In this document: positions 1-8,167 of the stretch, piece after piece
Numbering within the stretch: position 1 is the stretch's first letter
Layout: each line of letters begins with the position of its first letter
Assembly: GCA_041687755.1 (NCBI GenBank)
Contig: JBDNJM010000155.1
Span: 1 to 52,495 of the forward strand
Direction: 5' to 3'
Origin: JBDNJM01 sp041687755
GTDB taxonomy: Bacteria > Planctomycetota > UBA1135 > GCA-002686595
DNA length: 52,495 nucleotides
Program-made: the position numbers and the translations under genes
The notes under the pieces: generated by a model
Database searches by the model: none
The model's input: the letters and a program-made list of their open reading frames with translations, nothing else
Told to the model about the DNA's origin: nothing

Positions 1-71
1 CACGTTTTCACCGGTCTGGGAGCCTCACTGCCGCTTTGCGGCAGTGAGGCTCCCAGACCGGTGAAAACGTG
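1..71. repeat. Perfect 34-bp inverted repeat with 3-nt loop
   Basis: Bases 1-34 and 38-71 are exact reverse complements separated by TTT. The right arm runs into GTGCCTGGCAC (69-79), itself a short palindrome. It lies 70 bp past the stop codon of the DUF1080 gene and could stop its transcription, but it has no T-run. The length and perfection of the stem suggest a REP or MITE-type mobile repeat rather than a simple terminator. The element may extend beyond the window edge. Confidence 0.85.
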
Positions 72-141
72 CCTGGCACCGTATCGTTCCCCCAGCCATC
101 ACGCCGAGGGCCTAGCGCGTCGCGCGATGGAGTGCCACCTC

Positions 142-822
142 TCAGCTCGCTTCCAGCGGCTCCAACTCGACCCGCCGGAACTCGCACGCGGCGCCCTCGG
201 CCTGCAGCGCGATCTTGCCCGAAGAGGCCGTGCACCCCGTGCCGTTGTTCACGTGGTCGCCGTTGACCCACACGTCGATGGCGTCGCCGCGGCACTCGAT
301 CACCATCTGATTCCACTCGCCCGGAGCGTTCTCGGAATCGTCGGTCAGGTTCGCGACGCGCCGCGCGTTCCCCTCGTCCACGCCCCAGTTCTCCTCCGGG
401 CCGCGCCGCTCCACCATGTTCGGCACCGCGATGTCCTCTCCGATGCACCAGAAGTCGCCGGCATTGCCCGCGTGCATCTGGCACTCGATCGACTGGGGGA
501 ACATGCCGTATAGCCGCCGCGGCGTCGACGCGTGTACGAGCACGCCGCAGTTGCCGGGCTCGCCGGTCCAGCGGTATTCGACGGTGAGCCGGTAGTTCGA
601 GAAGGACTCCTCGGTCACCAAGTGCCCTTGGGGACCCCCAACGCTCAAGAGGTTGCCCGCCTCGACGACGAAGGCGTCGTCGATCTCGGCGCCCCCGTCC
701 GCATCCGGCACGTCCAGCGTCCACCCGGCCAGGTCGTGCCCGTTGAACAGGGCGATCGGCTCCGCAGTCGGAGACTTGCAACCGAAGACTGAAACCAGCA
801 ACAGGGCAGCGAGATGTCTCAT
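142..822 (-). CDS. DUF1080 lipoprotein (3-keto-disaccharide hydrolase-like)
   Basis: The 226-residue product begins with a short lipoprotein signal (MRHLAALLLVSVFGC), so it should be exported and lipid-anchored. The rest is one DUF1080 domain: FNGHDLAGW near the N-terminus, the central GNCGVLVHAS strand, GEWNQMVIECRG, and VWVNGDHVN near the C-terminus. DUF1080 is a lectin-like jelly-roll common in planctomycetes, linked to binding or hydrolysis of sugars. The ATG at 820-822 was chosen because the frame upstream is the remains of a sigma factor and because it gives a clean lipobox. No Shine-Dalgarno sequence is obvious. The substrate cannot be told from sequence. Confidence 0.88.
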   Translation of the reverse strand: MRHLAALLLVSVFGCKSPTAEPIALFNGHDLAGWTLDVPDADGGAEIDDAFVVEAGNLLSVGGPQGHLVTEESFSNYRLTVEYRWTGEPGNCGVLVHASTPRRLYGMFPQSIECQMHAGNAGDFWCIGEDIAVPNMVERRGPEENWGVDEGNARRVANLTDDSENAPGEWNQMVIECRGDAIDVWVNGDHVNNGTGCTASSGKIALQAEGAACEFRRVELEPLEAS

Positions 823-917
823 GCCGTCAAGGGTGCCCGGTCGCCGTGCGGCGCGCCAGATCCGGCCCCGGCTTTGGGACCGGCGCTCCGGCCTCTGCCC
901 TGGCCACGACCGACAGT

Positions 918-1233
918 CTCGAGAGGCCACGCGATGGAGCTCGGTCTGAACGCTGATCGTGCGGGCCCACGCCTCCGCGCCGCGCACGAGCTCACCGAAC
1001 ACACGCGTCACCCCGCCGGACTCGACGCTCGCCACCGCCGCAACGCGCTCCGGCAGCTCGGCTCCCTCCACGAGATCGGCCGTGTCCGGGAGGGCCTCCT
1101 CCCGCGGCGTGTGCCCGTCCAGCCTGACCGCGACCGCCTCCTGGACGAGATCGTCGTCAGAATCACGAACCAACGCCCGCGCGAGCCCCCTGAGCCAGGT
1201 CAGGTCCGTAGAGTCCAGGTCGAGATGCTGCAT
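918..1233 (-). pseudogene. Decayed ECF sigma factor, N-terminal part
   Basis: This frame, open into the DUF1080 gene, starts with ATG at 1231-1233 and encodes WLRGLARALVRDSDD then LVQEAVA, the region 2 opening of planctomycete ECF sigma factors. It then jumps to EEALPDTADLVEGAEL, which resembles the linker after region 2 in the sigma factor at 3743-6307 (PEALADTAEVAAGLE). Most of region 2.3-2.4 and all of region 4 are missing, so it cannot work as a sigma factor. I infer internal deletion followed by drift. The 3' boundary is approximate. Confidence 0.55.
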
Positions 1234-1317
1234 GGCTTCGTCAGCCTAGTTGCCGGCCCGGGCCGGAACGCGAGCCTCGATCTCCCGATTTCTGTCATCC
1301 CGCCCCCCGACCTCTCC

Positions 1318-1563
1318 GTGCCCAAGCCTGAACTCCAGCGCGACCTCGGCGAGCAGCCGCTCACCAAGGCCATGGCCGAGCGCAAGCTCAGCCCCAACGC
1401 CCTCGTCGCCAACTCTTCCGCGCAGCTGACCCACAAGATGATCGCCCGCGCGATGAAGGGCCGGCGCCTGACCAAGAACACGGCGGCCAAGGTGCTCGCC
1501 GCCTGGAACAAGGCGACCGACTCCACCGCAGAACTGACCGACTTGTTCAACTACCGGCCGTGA
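1318..1563 (+). CDS. Small basic helical protein, unknown function
   Basis: The frame encodes about 81 residues from a GTG at 1318. The C-terminal 65 residues look truly coding: ERKLSPNALVANSSAQLTHK then MIARAMKGRRLTKNTAAKVL, an amphipathic helical, lysine- and arginine-rich stretch that could bind nucleic acid. An ATG at 1372 is an alternative start giving a 63-residue protein, and an upstream ATG at 1225 also exists but would add low-complexity sequence. It is convergent with the permease relic just downstream. I do not recognise the family with certainty; I think similar small proteins occur in planctomycetes, from memory. Confidence 0.5.
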   Translation: MPKPELQRDLGEQPLTKAMAERKLSPNALVANSSAQLTHKMIARAMKGRRLTKNTAAKVLAAWNKATDSTAELTDLFNYRP

Positions 1564-1576
1564 TCCGCACCCGGCC

Positions 1577-1654
1577 TCAGTCGTTGCGCAACACCTCGGC
1601 CGGCTCGACCCGCGCCGCATTGAGGGCCTGACGGTCGTGGGCAAGGAAGACCTC
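1577..1654 (-). pseudogene. C-terminal tail of an ABC permease (FtsX/MacB type)
   Basis: Read on the minus strand this ends FLAHDRQALNAARVEPAEV then LRND and a stop (TGA at 1577-1579). ALxAARVxPAEVLR is the usual last segment of MacB/FtsX-family permeases. The frame cannot be followed upstream as a permease, so only the last 20-odd codons survive. The boundary is approximate. Confidence 0.45.
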
Positions 1655-1802
1655 TGACGCTGGGCGCGCGAGCCACCTGCAGAGCTGGTTCGGCGCTCTC
1701 GGCCCCCCTCCCAAGGCCGGCTGCACCGGCAGGTCCAACACAGGGTCCTCCAGGGTGGAGGATGCCCCACGGCTGCTGCGACCCGCCCTCGCAGGTGTGC
1801 GC

Positions 1803-1808
1803 TAGGCT
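1803..1808 (+). promoter_or_regulatory. TAGGCT -10 box, leaderless-type
   Basis: TAGGCT ends 6 nt before the ATG at 1815. That spacing would put the transcription start on the start codon. It is one of seven such sites in the window. Confidence 0.5.
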
Positions 1809-1814
1809 GCAGGA

Positions 1815-3410
1815 ATGCTCTCCCTGCTGCTGACCTTCGCTCTTCAATCGCCCGCCGCCTCTGTTGACGCTCCCGTCGCCGCCGAGCCGCTCGACGTGCT
1901 CACCTGGAACATCTGGCACGGCGGGCGTGAGGACGGCGAGGACGTCGGGCCCGCGCGCGTCGCCGACGTGCTGCGCGACAGTGGCGCCGAGCTGATCGCG
2001 TTGCAGGAGACCTACGGCTCGGGCGAGCTGCTCGCCGACGCGCTGGGCTTCCACTTCCACCCGCGCGGCACGAACGTCTCGATCCTCAGCCGCTATCCCG
2101 TGCTCGAAGACCTCTCGGTCGGGCCGGAGTTCAACTGCGCGGGCGCGCTGGTCGAGCTCCCCGACGGCGGGCGCGCTGCGTTCTTTTCGATCTGGCTGCC
2201 CTACAGCGGCGAGATCTGGGCGGCGGGCACGCGCGACACGTCCGACCCCGCCGCGATGTTGGCCGCCTGCCAGGCCTCGGACGACCTGATGAGCACGCTC
2301 TGGCCGGCGATCCAGGAGCGCCACGCCGCGCTCAAGAACGCGGCCGATGTGCCCCTGATCCTCGCGGGCGACTTCAACACGATGTCGCACCTCGACTATT
2401 CCGAGGTCGGGCGCGACCAGTACGGCGTGCCGGTGGCCTGGCCGGTCGCGCAAGGCCTGGCCCGCGCCGGCCTGCGCGACGCCTACCGCGAGTGCAACCC
2501 GCGCATCGACCGCACTGCCGACGCCACGTGGACCCCGCGGTTTCCCGACCAGGAGCAGGACCGCATCGACTTCATCCAGTACCGCGCCACCGATCTCCGC
2601 GCGACCGAGAGCCAGGTCCTGCGCAGCCACGCCGACGGCTTTCCCTCGGACCACGCCGCGGTCCTCGCGCGCTTCGAGCCTCGGGACGTGCCCGCCCGCA
2701 GCCAGCTCGCCCTGCGCGCCGTCTCCTACAATATCCTGCACGGCGCGGGCATGGACGGCGCGCTCGACCTCGAGCGCACGGCCGGCGTCCTACGCGAACT
2801 GCAGCCCGACTTCGTTGCCCTCCAGGAGGTCGACCTCCGCGTCGAGCGCAGCGGCTCCGTCAACCAGGCCGCCGAGCTCGGCGCCGCCCTCGACATGCAC
2901 GCCGCCCACGCCGCGTTCATGCCGCTGCAGTCCGGCCACTACGGCATGGGCCTGCTCTCGCGGTATCCGATCGTGCGCACCGAGGCCGTCGAGCTGCCGC
3001 CCGGCGGCGAACCGCGCGTGGCCCTGATCGTCGAAGTCCGGCTCCCCGACGACCGCGTCATCAGCCTCGTCAACGTGCACTTCGACTGGGTCGACGACGA
3101 CTCCGTGCGCTTTGCCCAGGCCGCCGTCCTCGCCGCGCACCTGCGCACGCTGGCTCACCCTTTCATCCTGATCGGCGACTTCAACGACGTCCCGGACTCG
3201 CGCACGATCGACCTGATGCGCAGCGTGGCTACCGAATCGAGCAAGCAAGGCGACAACCGCGCCACCTGGCCCGCGCACGCGCCGACCGTGGAGATCGACT
3301 TCGTCTTTAGCGCGCCGCAGAGCGCCTGGACGCGCAAGAGCGCCCGGGTCGTGGACGAGCGCCTCGCCTCGGACCATCGCCCGGTCGTCGCCGACTTGAT
3401 CCTACAGTGA
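1815..3410 (+). CDS. Secreted protein with two tandem EEP nuclease/phosphatase domains
   Basis: The product is 531 residues: a hydrophobic signal (MLSLLLTFALQSPAAS), then two complete endonuclease/exonuclease/phosphatase domains. Domain 1 (about 28-290) has LTWNIWHG, ALQET, LAGDFNTM and the terminal SDHAA. Domain 2 (about 297-531) has VSYNILHG, ALQEVD, LIGDFNDV and SDHRP. All the usual metal and catalytic motifs appear in both halves, so both may be active. The family is Mg-dependent and cleaves phosphodiesters in nucleic acids, lipids or inositol phosphates; an exported member may scavenge phosphate, which is inference. The start is supported by the TAGGCT box 6 nt upstream. Confidence 0.9.
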   Translation: MLSLLLTFALQSPAASVDAPVAAEPLDVLTWNIWHGGREDGEDVGPARVADVLRDSGAELIALQETYGSGELLADALGFHFHPRGTNVSILSRYPVLEDLSVGPEFNCAGALVELPDGGRAAFFSIWLPYSGEIWAAGTRDTSDPAAMLAACQASDDLMSTLWPAIQERHAALKNAADVPLILAGDFNTMSHLDYSEVGRDQYGVPVAWPVAQGLARAGLRDAYRECNPRIDRTADATWTPRFPDQEQDRIDFIQYRATDLRATESQVLRSHADGFPSDHAAVLARFEPRDVPARSQLALRAVSYNILHGAGMDGALDLERTAGVLRELQPDFVALQEVDLRVERSGSVNQAAELGAALDMHAAHAAFMPLQSGHYGMGLLSRYPIVRTEAVELPPGGEPRVALIVEVRLPDDRVISLVNVHFDWVDDDSVRFAQAAVLAAHLRTLAHPFILIGDFNDVPDSRTIDLMRSVATESSKQGDNRATWPAHAPTVEIDFVFSAPQSAWTRKSARVVDERLASDHRPVVADLILQ

Positions 3411-3579
3411 CCTCCGATGTCGAAGCACGCCTGCCCCAGCTGCTTAGAGTTGGAGTCAGGCGCCCACGTCATGACTAAATTGTGGCAGCACGGCCCGATC
3501 CTGCGCACCCTCTCCCGCAGCCGCGGCCACGGCCTCGCCTGCGAGGGCAGCAACACGGATACCCGCGGCGTCTGCACCC

Positions 3580-3714
3580 ACCCGCGCCGACGAGCGCGCG
3601 AGCCGGCTGAGCGCGCTGCTCGAGACGACGCGCCTGCCGCCCGAGCCGGACCGCGCGGCCGCCGAGGCGCTGCTGATCGAGCTGCACCGCGAGGCCTTGG
3701 GCGCGACGACCTGA
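3580..3714 (+). pseudogene. Possible 3' fragment of an unidentified gene
   Basis: One frame of this otherwise gene-free stretch reads TRADERASRLSALLETTRL followed by a helical, leucine- and glutamate-rich tail ending at TGA 3712-3714. It looks coding but has no start codon and no recognisable family. It may be the C-terminal remnant of a lost gene. The rest of 3411-3742 shows nothing. Confidence 0.25.
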
Positions 3715-3742
3715 AGAGCCGGCGCCCAGGAACCCGTCGCGG

Positions 3743-6307
3743 CTAGAGATCGACGCGGATCTGCTCGCCCGGCTCGATCACTAGCGAAGCCCGCCGCAGT
3801 TCCTCGTCCCCCTCGCCCAGAACCACCTCGACCACGGCGTCGGGCACTAGGAAGCGACCGAACCTGCCATAGTTGCTGTGGTCGTGACGAGAGCTGTGGC
3901 TAGTCATTCCTGGCCAGTGCGACTCGGTCACGAGCGCAGTGCCATCGCCGTCTCGAAACTCGACCCACGAGAGTTCGCTTTCACCAGCGACGGTCAATTT
4001 CGCCCAACCCGAGAGCCGCAGGGTGACCTTGATCTCACCCACGGGCCGCTCCGTCAACTCGACGTGCGCCCACTCACCTTCACCGTCGGGCTGCATCGCC
4101 GAGACGGTCACATGCCGCCAGCCCTGACGACTGAAGGAGAAGCGGCCATCTTCGTCTGCTGTCTGGATGAAACTGGACGCGCTTTGGCTCAGCGAAGCGC
4201 CCTCGAAGGTCTTCACGCCCACCCACACTCGGGCATTCGGAACAGGTTGACCGCTCGAGCTGACGACGACGCCGTGCAGGTTCTCCAGTTGCTCGATTTC
4301 CGGCAGCTCTAGGTCCTGCTCGGTGAACGCACCGCGCACGCCCTCGAAACGATGCAGCAACCAATTCTTCGGCGCACGCACGAGAATCGTGTAGTCACGG
4401 TCGTCCAGGTGCGGCACCTCGAACCTGCCTTCCGGATCCGTCGCCAGGCCGCGTGCTGTTGCGCCCGGCGCCGCGAACTCGTAAACCTGATCGCCGGATC
4501 CCATTTGCGTCCCGTCGACCAGGTGCACGAACCAGCCCTCGACCGGCTGGCCATCGACGTCGATCAATCGACCCTTGAGGGGCGGCATAACTGCCGGCAA
4601 CCGCAGCTCGACGGGCTGATCCTCGGGCGCCACATAGGCCACGTCCCGGTCGGGTGCGGCAACTGCTACAAAGCGTCCCTCCCGGGTCTCCGCCACGATC
4701 GGCTGCCCGGTCGCCCACACGCTGATCTCCATCACGAACCGTCCGTCCGCGCCGGTCTGCGCCCAGTTTTGTCCGAAGCGCAACGTCACCCTCGAAAGAG
4801 CCGAGCCGTCGCTGTCCAGCACGATGCCCTCAATGCGCTGCTCTTCGCGCTCAGGGATCGCGGGCAGCTGGATCACCATCTCGAGATTGCCCCCCTGGGG
4901 AATAGGAACGTTCGTCGAGCTGTAGGTGTCCCGAACGGCCTCCAGCAGATAGTCGGGATGGAACGGAACACGCTCCGGACCGAAGGTGCCGTCTGCTGCT
5001 GAGGCCCCCAAGGACACCCAGCGGAAAGCCGACGTCATGTAAGGCAAGTCGAATCCTGAAAGGGCGCTCAACGTACAGCTCACCTCCAGGTAGACCTCGC
5101 TGAGCGGCTGACCCCACTCGTCCAGCGTGCGCCCTCCAACTTCGACAGCCTCCCCCAACACCAGGAGCGGCAGACCCTCTGGATCTACGACCTCAAAAAT
5201 GAGCATCCACTCCGCGCCGCCGAACTCGAACCCGTCCACGCGCATCGAGTTCAAGGTCGCGTCGCCGAGCAGCGCCCACCCCTCGCTATCCGTCACGACC
5301 CGCTGCTCCCCCGAGGGCCGCCTTCCGAGCATCAGAGACAGCGGGTTGATCGAGATCGGCGGCGCCGCCTCGTCCGACGAGGCGGTCCACTCGATCTCGG
5401 CGTTCGCGAAGGGTCTGGCGTCCAGGTTGACCAGGCGAGCGCGAAACTGTCCTGCTGCCGGCGCCCGCTCGTCCTGCGCGGCCTCATCCTCGACGACGAC
5501 AGCCTCACCCTCCTGCACCGTCGCGACTTCGGCAACAAGGGCTCGCTCGGGGCCCGTGCCCGGCGTCGCCTCGACCGGCGCATCCAGGTCGGACAGGCTC
5601 TCGGGCGAGGCGCCCGCCAGCTCGGCTTGCTCGCGAGGAACCTGCCCGGACTCCGACGGCCATGCCATCCAGGTCCCCGCACCAACCAGCGTCAACAACA
5701 GCGCCGCCGCCGCCCAACGCACCCCGCTCCCAACACTCGCCAGCCCGGCGCCACGCACCGCGAACTTGCCCTTGCACAGCGGCAGCAACGCCACCGCCCA
5801 GGCCCCCTCGCCGCCGTAGCGCGACTCCAGCCGCGTCCGCAGCTTCTCGCGGGCGCGCTGCAGCTGCTTCTGGACCACGGCCGGCGTCCGCTCCATACGC
5901 ACGGCGATCTGGCGCGTGCTGCGGCCCTCGAAGTGGAACTGCAGGATCACGCTGCGGAACGGCTCGTCGAGCGCCAGCACCTCCTCCAGGACCTCGCGGT
6001 CGCGCTCGAGGCCCGCCGCGACCTCGGCCGTGTCGGCCAGCGCCTCCGGCCGGGCCGCCTCCCGTTCGCGACGCTTCCGCCGACCCTCGCCGCGGCGCCG
6101 GTCGCGGACCACGTTCTGGAGCACCGTCCGGATCCAGCCCGCCGGCTCCGGTCCGACGGCGACGGGCCGCCGCAGGGCGTTGTCCAGAGCCACCGCCACG
6201 ACCTCGTCGGCCTCGGCCGCGTCGTGGACAAGCGTGCGAGCGAGCCGCTGGACCATGTCTAGCCGCCCGAGGAGCGCGTCGATGCTGAGCAGAGGTTCTC
6301 GGGTCAT
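3743..6307 (-). CDS. ECF sigma factor fused to TM segment and CarboxypepD_reg-like repeats
   Basis: The 854-residue product starts with an ECF sigma factor: region 2 (about 10-85, including GWIRTVLQNVVRDRRRG) and region 4 (about 105-160, LDEPFRSVILQFHFEGRST then a helix-turn-helix). A single membrane segment follows near 197-218 (WAAAALLLTLVGAGTWMAW). The remaining 630 residues should lie outside the cytoplasm and hold at least three carboxypeptidase-regulatory-like domains (QRIEGIVLDSDG, LKGRLIDVDGQPV, LHGVVVSSSGQPV). The layout suggests a sigma factor tethered at the membrane whose release is controlled by the outer part; that is inference. The ATG at 6305-6307 is preferred over an upstream GTG because GGAG sits 6 nt before it. 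Confidence 0.88.
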   Translation of the reverse strand: MTREPLLSIDALLGRLDMVQRLARTLVHDAAEADEVVAVALDNALRRPVAVGPEPAGWIRTVLQNVVRDRRRGEGRRKRREREAARPEALADTAEVAAGLERDREVLEEVLALDEPFRSVILQFHFEGRSTRQIAVRMERTPAVVQKQLQRAREKLRTRLESRYGGEGAWAVALLPLCKGKFAVRGAGLASVGSGVRWAAAALLLTLVGAGTWMAWPSESGQVPREQAELAGASPESLSDLDAPVEATPGTGPERALVAEVATVQEGEAVVVEDEAAQDERAPAAGQFRARLVNLDARPFANAEIEWTASSDEAAPPISINPLSLMLGRRPSGEQRVVTDSEGWALLGDATLNSMRVDGFEFGGAEWMLIFEVVDPEGLPLLVLGEAVEVGGRTLDEWGQPLSEVYLEVSCTLSALSGFDLPYMTSAFRWVSLGASAADGTFGPERVPFHPDYLLEAVRDTYSSTNVPIPQGGNLEMVIQLPAIPEREEQRIEGIVLDSDGSALSRVTLRFGQNWAQTGADGRFVMEISVWATGQPIVAETREGRFVAVAAPDRDVAYVAPEDQPVELRLPAVMPPLKGRLIDVDGQPVEGWFVHLVDGTQMGSGDQVYEFAAPGATARGLATDPEGRFEVPHLDDRDYTILVRAPKNWLLHRFEGVRGAFTEQDLELPEIEQLENLHGVVVSSSGQPVPNARVWVGVKTFEGASLSQSASSFIQTADEDGRFSFSRQGWRHVTVSAMQPDGEGEWAHVELTERPVGEIKVTLRLSGWAKLTVAGESELSWVEFRDGDGTALVTESHWPGMTSHSSRHDHSNYGRFGRFLVPDAVVEVVLGEGDEELRRASLVIEPGEQIRVDL

Positions 6308-6434
6308 AACGAGCTCCAGACGCCGCCGCACTCGGAGCGCGGACAGGCGAACGCCAAGAAATCATTCCGAGCGGCCGTCGCGGACCTGAACCTACTCCAG
6401 ATCCCTCACTGGACGGGTTCAGGGCCCCTCGCCG

Positions 6435-6440
6435 TACCCT
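6435..6440 (+). promoter_or_regulatory. TACCCT -10 box, leaderless-type
   Basis: TACCCT ends 7 nt before the ATG at 6448 but only 1 nt before the ATG at 6442, so it favours 6448 as the true start. Confidence 0.45.
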
Positions 6441-6447
6441 CATGCCC

Positions 6448-7047
6448 ATGCTGGACCCGCTCGTCACCCCGATTCCCACCCTGGAAGGCCGCCAGGTGCT
6501 GCTGCGGGCCCTGGCGCCTGAGGACGCTGTCGCGCTCGCACGCGTCGGGCTCGACCCGCGCATCTGGGAGTGGACCGGGGCCCCCGTGACCGACCTCGCC
6601 GGCATGCAGCGCTACGTGGACGCCGCGCTGGAGGAGCGCACCCGCGGCGCCGCGCAGCCCTTCGCCATCTTGGATCGCGCCAGCGGCGATGTGATCGGCA
6701 CGACGCGCTTCGGCTCCCCCGCCTTCGAGCACCGCCGCGTCGAGATCGGCTGGACCTGGCTAGGGGCCCAGTTCTGGCGCACCGGCCGCAACGTGGAGGC
6801 CAAGCTCCTGCTGCTCGAGTTCGCCTTCGAGCAGCTCGAGCTGCGCCGCGTCGAGTTCAAGACCGACGCGCTCAACGTCCGCTCGCGCACGGCAATCGAG
6901 GCCCTCGGCGCCACCTTCGAGGGCGTCTTCGCCAAGCACATGGTGCGCCCCGACGGCAGCGCGCGGGACAGCGCCTACTACGCGATCGTCGACGATCAGT
7001 GGCCAGAGGTTCGCGCGGGTCTAGAGGCGCGCTTGCGACCCCGCTGA
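6448..7047 (+). CDS. GNAT acetyltransferase, RimJ/RimL type
   Basis: The 199-residue cytosolic protein has the layout of RimJ/RimL-like N-acetyltransferases: GRQVLLRALAPEDA at the start, AILDRASGDVIGTTRF and RRVEIGWTWLGAQFWRTGRN in the middle, the acetyl-CoA-binding helix after that, and LRRVEFKTDALNVRSRTAIE then ALGATFEG near the end. The family moves acetyl from acetyl-CoA to an amine, such as a protein N-terminus, antibiotic or small metabolite; the target is unknown. The second ATG (6448) is chosen over 6442 because of the spacing to TACCCT. It is convergent with the SnoaL gene across the first copy of the 133-bp repeat. Confidence 0.88.
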   Translation: MLDPLVTPIPTLEGRQVLLRALAPEDAVALARVGLDPRIWEWTGAPVTDLAGMQRYVDAALEERTRGAAQPFAILDRASGDVIGTTRFGSPAFEHRRVEIGWTWLGAQFWRTGRNVEAKLLLLEFAFEQLELRRVEFKTDALNVRSRTAIEALGATFEGVFAKHMVRPDGSARDSAYYAIVDDQWPEVRAGLEARLRPR

Positions 7048-7056
7048 GGGGCCGGG

Positions 7057-7187
7057 CTCAGAGAGCGTCAATGCGCGCAGCGCATTGCGTGAGCGCTCGG
7101 TGCGCTCCAGCGCCTCCAGGCGATGGGCCCAAGGGCACCTGAGAGGCTCTTAGCTCGGGCAGCACCATTTTTTTCACAGCATCTCAG
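7057..7187. repeat. Dispersed ~133-bp repeat, copy 1
   Basis: The sequence is closely related to 20244-20376 and 37257-37390. It has imperfect inverted ends (CTCAGAGA / TCTCAG), an internal AATGCGC-GCA-GCGCATT palindrome, the shared block GCGCTCCAGCGCCTCCAGGC, and CCATTTTTTTCACAGC near the right end. TCA at 7184-7186 is the stop codon of the minus-strand SnoaL gene, so the repeat supplies that gene's stop. No protein is encoded. Confidence 0.85.
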
Positions 7188-7579
7188 ACTCCTTCGACCG
7201 CGTCCCGGATCAGCGCCGTGTCGCTGTACTGCCGGAAGCGCCGCACCTTGCCGCCCTCGATGTCGAACACGTGGGCCGTCTCCGCACGGAACGCCTTGGC
7301 GGTCGTCTTGTGCGTCCCGCGGTAGCTGCCGAGCACGACCACGCGCGTGCCGGCATCGAGCATCTCGACGACGTCGAAGCCCCAGCCGTCCCAGTGCTTC
7401 TGGAGTTCAAGAAATACGCCGTCCACGGTCGCCTGCGCGCCGCGGTGACGCCCGCCGTACGGGAACCCGGGGCTCTGGATCCACTCCAGATCCTCGGCGC
7501 ACAGGCTCGCAAAGGTCGCGTAGTCGCCGCCGCGGAAGGCCGCGTAGAGCGATTCGATGAGTTCGGTGTTGTTCGTCAT
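7184..7579 (-). CDS. SnoaL/NTF2-like protein
   Basis: The 131-residue protein is a single NTF2-like fold (SnoaL, ketosteroid-isomerase-related): ELIESLYAAFRGGDYATFAS, CAEDLEWIQSPG, TVDGVFLELQKHWDGWGFD and HVFDIEGGKVRRFRQYSDT. Length and order match the family. Members are small cytosolic enzymes or ligand-binding proteins with varied substrates, so no reaction is assigned. It may be cotranscribed with the glyoxalase-like gene that ends 25 bp upstream. Its stop codon lies in the dispersed repeat. Confidence 0.85.
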   Translation of the reverse strand: MTNNTELIESLYAAFRGGDYATFASLCAEDLEWIQSPGFPYGGRHRGAQATVDGVFLELQKHWDGWGFDVVEMLDAGTRVVVLGSYRGTHKTTAKAFRAETAHVFDIEGGKVRRFRQYSDTALIRDAVEGV

Positions 7580-7604
7580 GGCGTCTGTTGCTCGTACTGT
7601 GGAT

Positions 7605-7979
7605 TCAACCGACGTGCTGATCCACCAGGATCGGATTCCCGTCCGGATCGACGACCACGAAGCTCGCCGGCCCGCTTGAGGCCTCGTCGGCCTTTGTCAC
7701 CAGCTCGAGGCCTGCGGCTTCGAGCTGGTGCTGCAGCTCGCGCACGTCGGTGAACTCCACCAGCGGCTGCGCAGCGTCGCCCCAGCCGGGGTTGAAGGTC
7801 AAGAGGTTGCGCTCGAACATGCCCTGGAACAGACCGATCGTCGTCGTGCCGTTGCGCAGGATCAGCCAGTTCTGGGCCGCGTCGCCGCCGACCTGCGCGA
7901 ACCCCAGCTTCTCGTAGAACGTGCGCGAGGCGGCGAGATCTTTGACGGCGAGACTGGTCGAGAAGGCTCCGAGCTGCAT
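7605..7979 (-). CDS. Glyoxalase/VOC family protein
   Basis: The protein has about 124 residues and two VOC half-modules: AFSTSLAVKDLAASRTFYEK at the N-terminus, WLILRNGTTTIGLFQGMF in the middle, and ASFVVVDPDGNPILVDQH at the end. VOC proteins use a paired beta-alpha-beta-beta-beta fold and usually a metal to isomerise, cleave or bind small molecules; several confer antibiotic resistance. The ATG at 7977-7979 places the start just before the domain. An in-frame TTG at 8042 would add 21 residues. It probably forms a two-gene unit with the SnoaL gene 25 bp downstream. Confidence 0.82.
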   Translation of the reverse strand: MQLGAFSTSLAVKDLAASRTFYEKLGFAQVGGDAAQNWLILRNGTTTIGLFQGMFERNLLTFNPGWGDAAQPLVEFTDVRELQHQLEAAGLELVTKADEASSGPASFVVVDPDGNPILVDQHVG

Positions 7980-8167
7980 GAAATAATCCGCGGGGGAGGA
8001 GATGGCGAAGTGCGTGAAGCCGCAGCGCTCGAGGACGCTCAAGCGTTTGACTCCGCTTCAAACGGAGCTTGGCAGTCGCCACGTTAGCTCCCCGCCCGGG
8101 CCGCTGCTCGCCCGATAGTTCCCGCCGCGGGCTGCGCGGCCCCCGGAAGGGAAGGCGCGCGCTGTGC

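Noticed and set aside
814..1317. Long plus-strand frame leading into the small protein at 1318
   Set aside because: It is antisense to the DUF1080 start and the sigma relic and has no protein-like composition; only the part after 1318 looks coding.
3417..3746. 109-residue plus-strand frame
   Set aside because: Composition is arginine/alanine-rich shadow sequence; a different frame in the same place looks more coding (3580-3714).
7123..7560. Small proteins encoded across the 133-bp repeats (MGPRAPER-type frames)
   Set aside because: They arise from the repeat itself, are not conserved in length between copies, and overlap real genes on the other strand.
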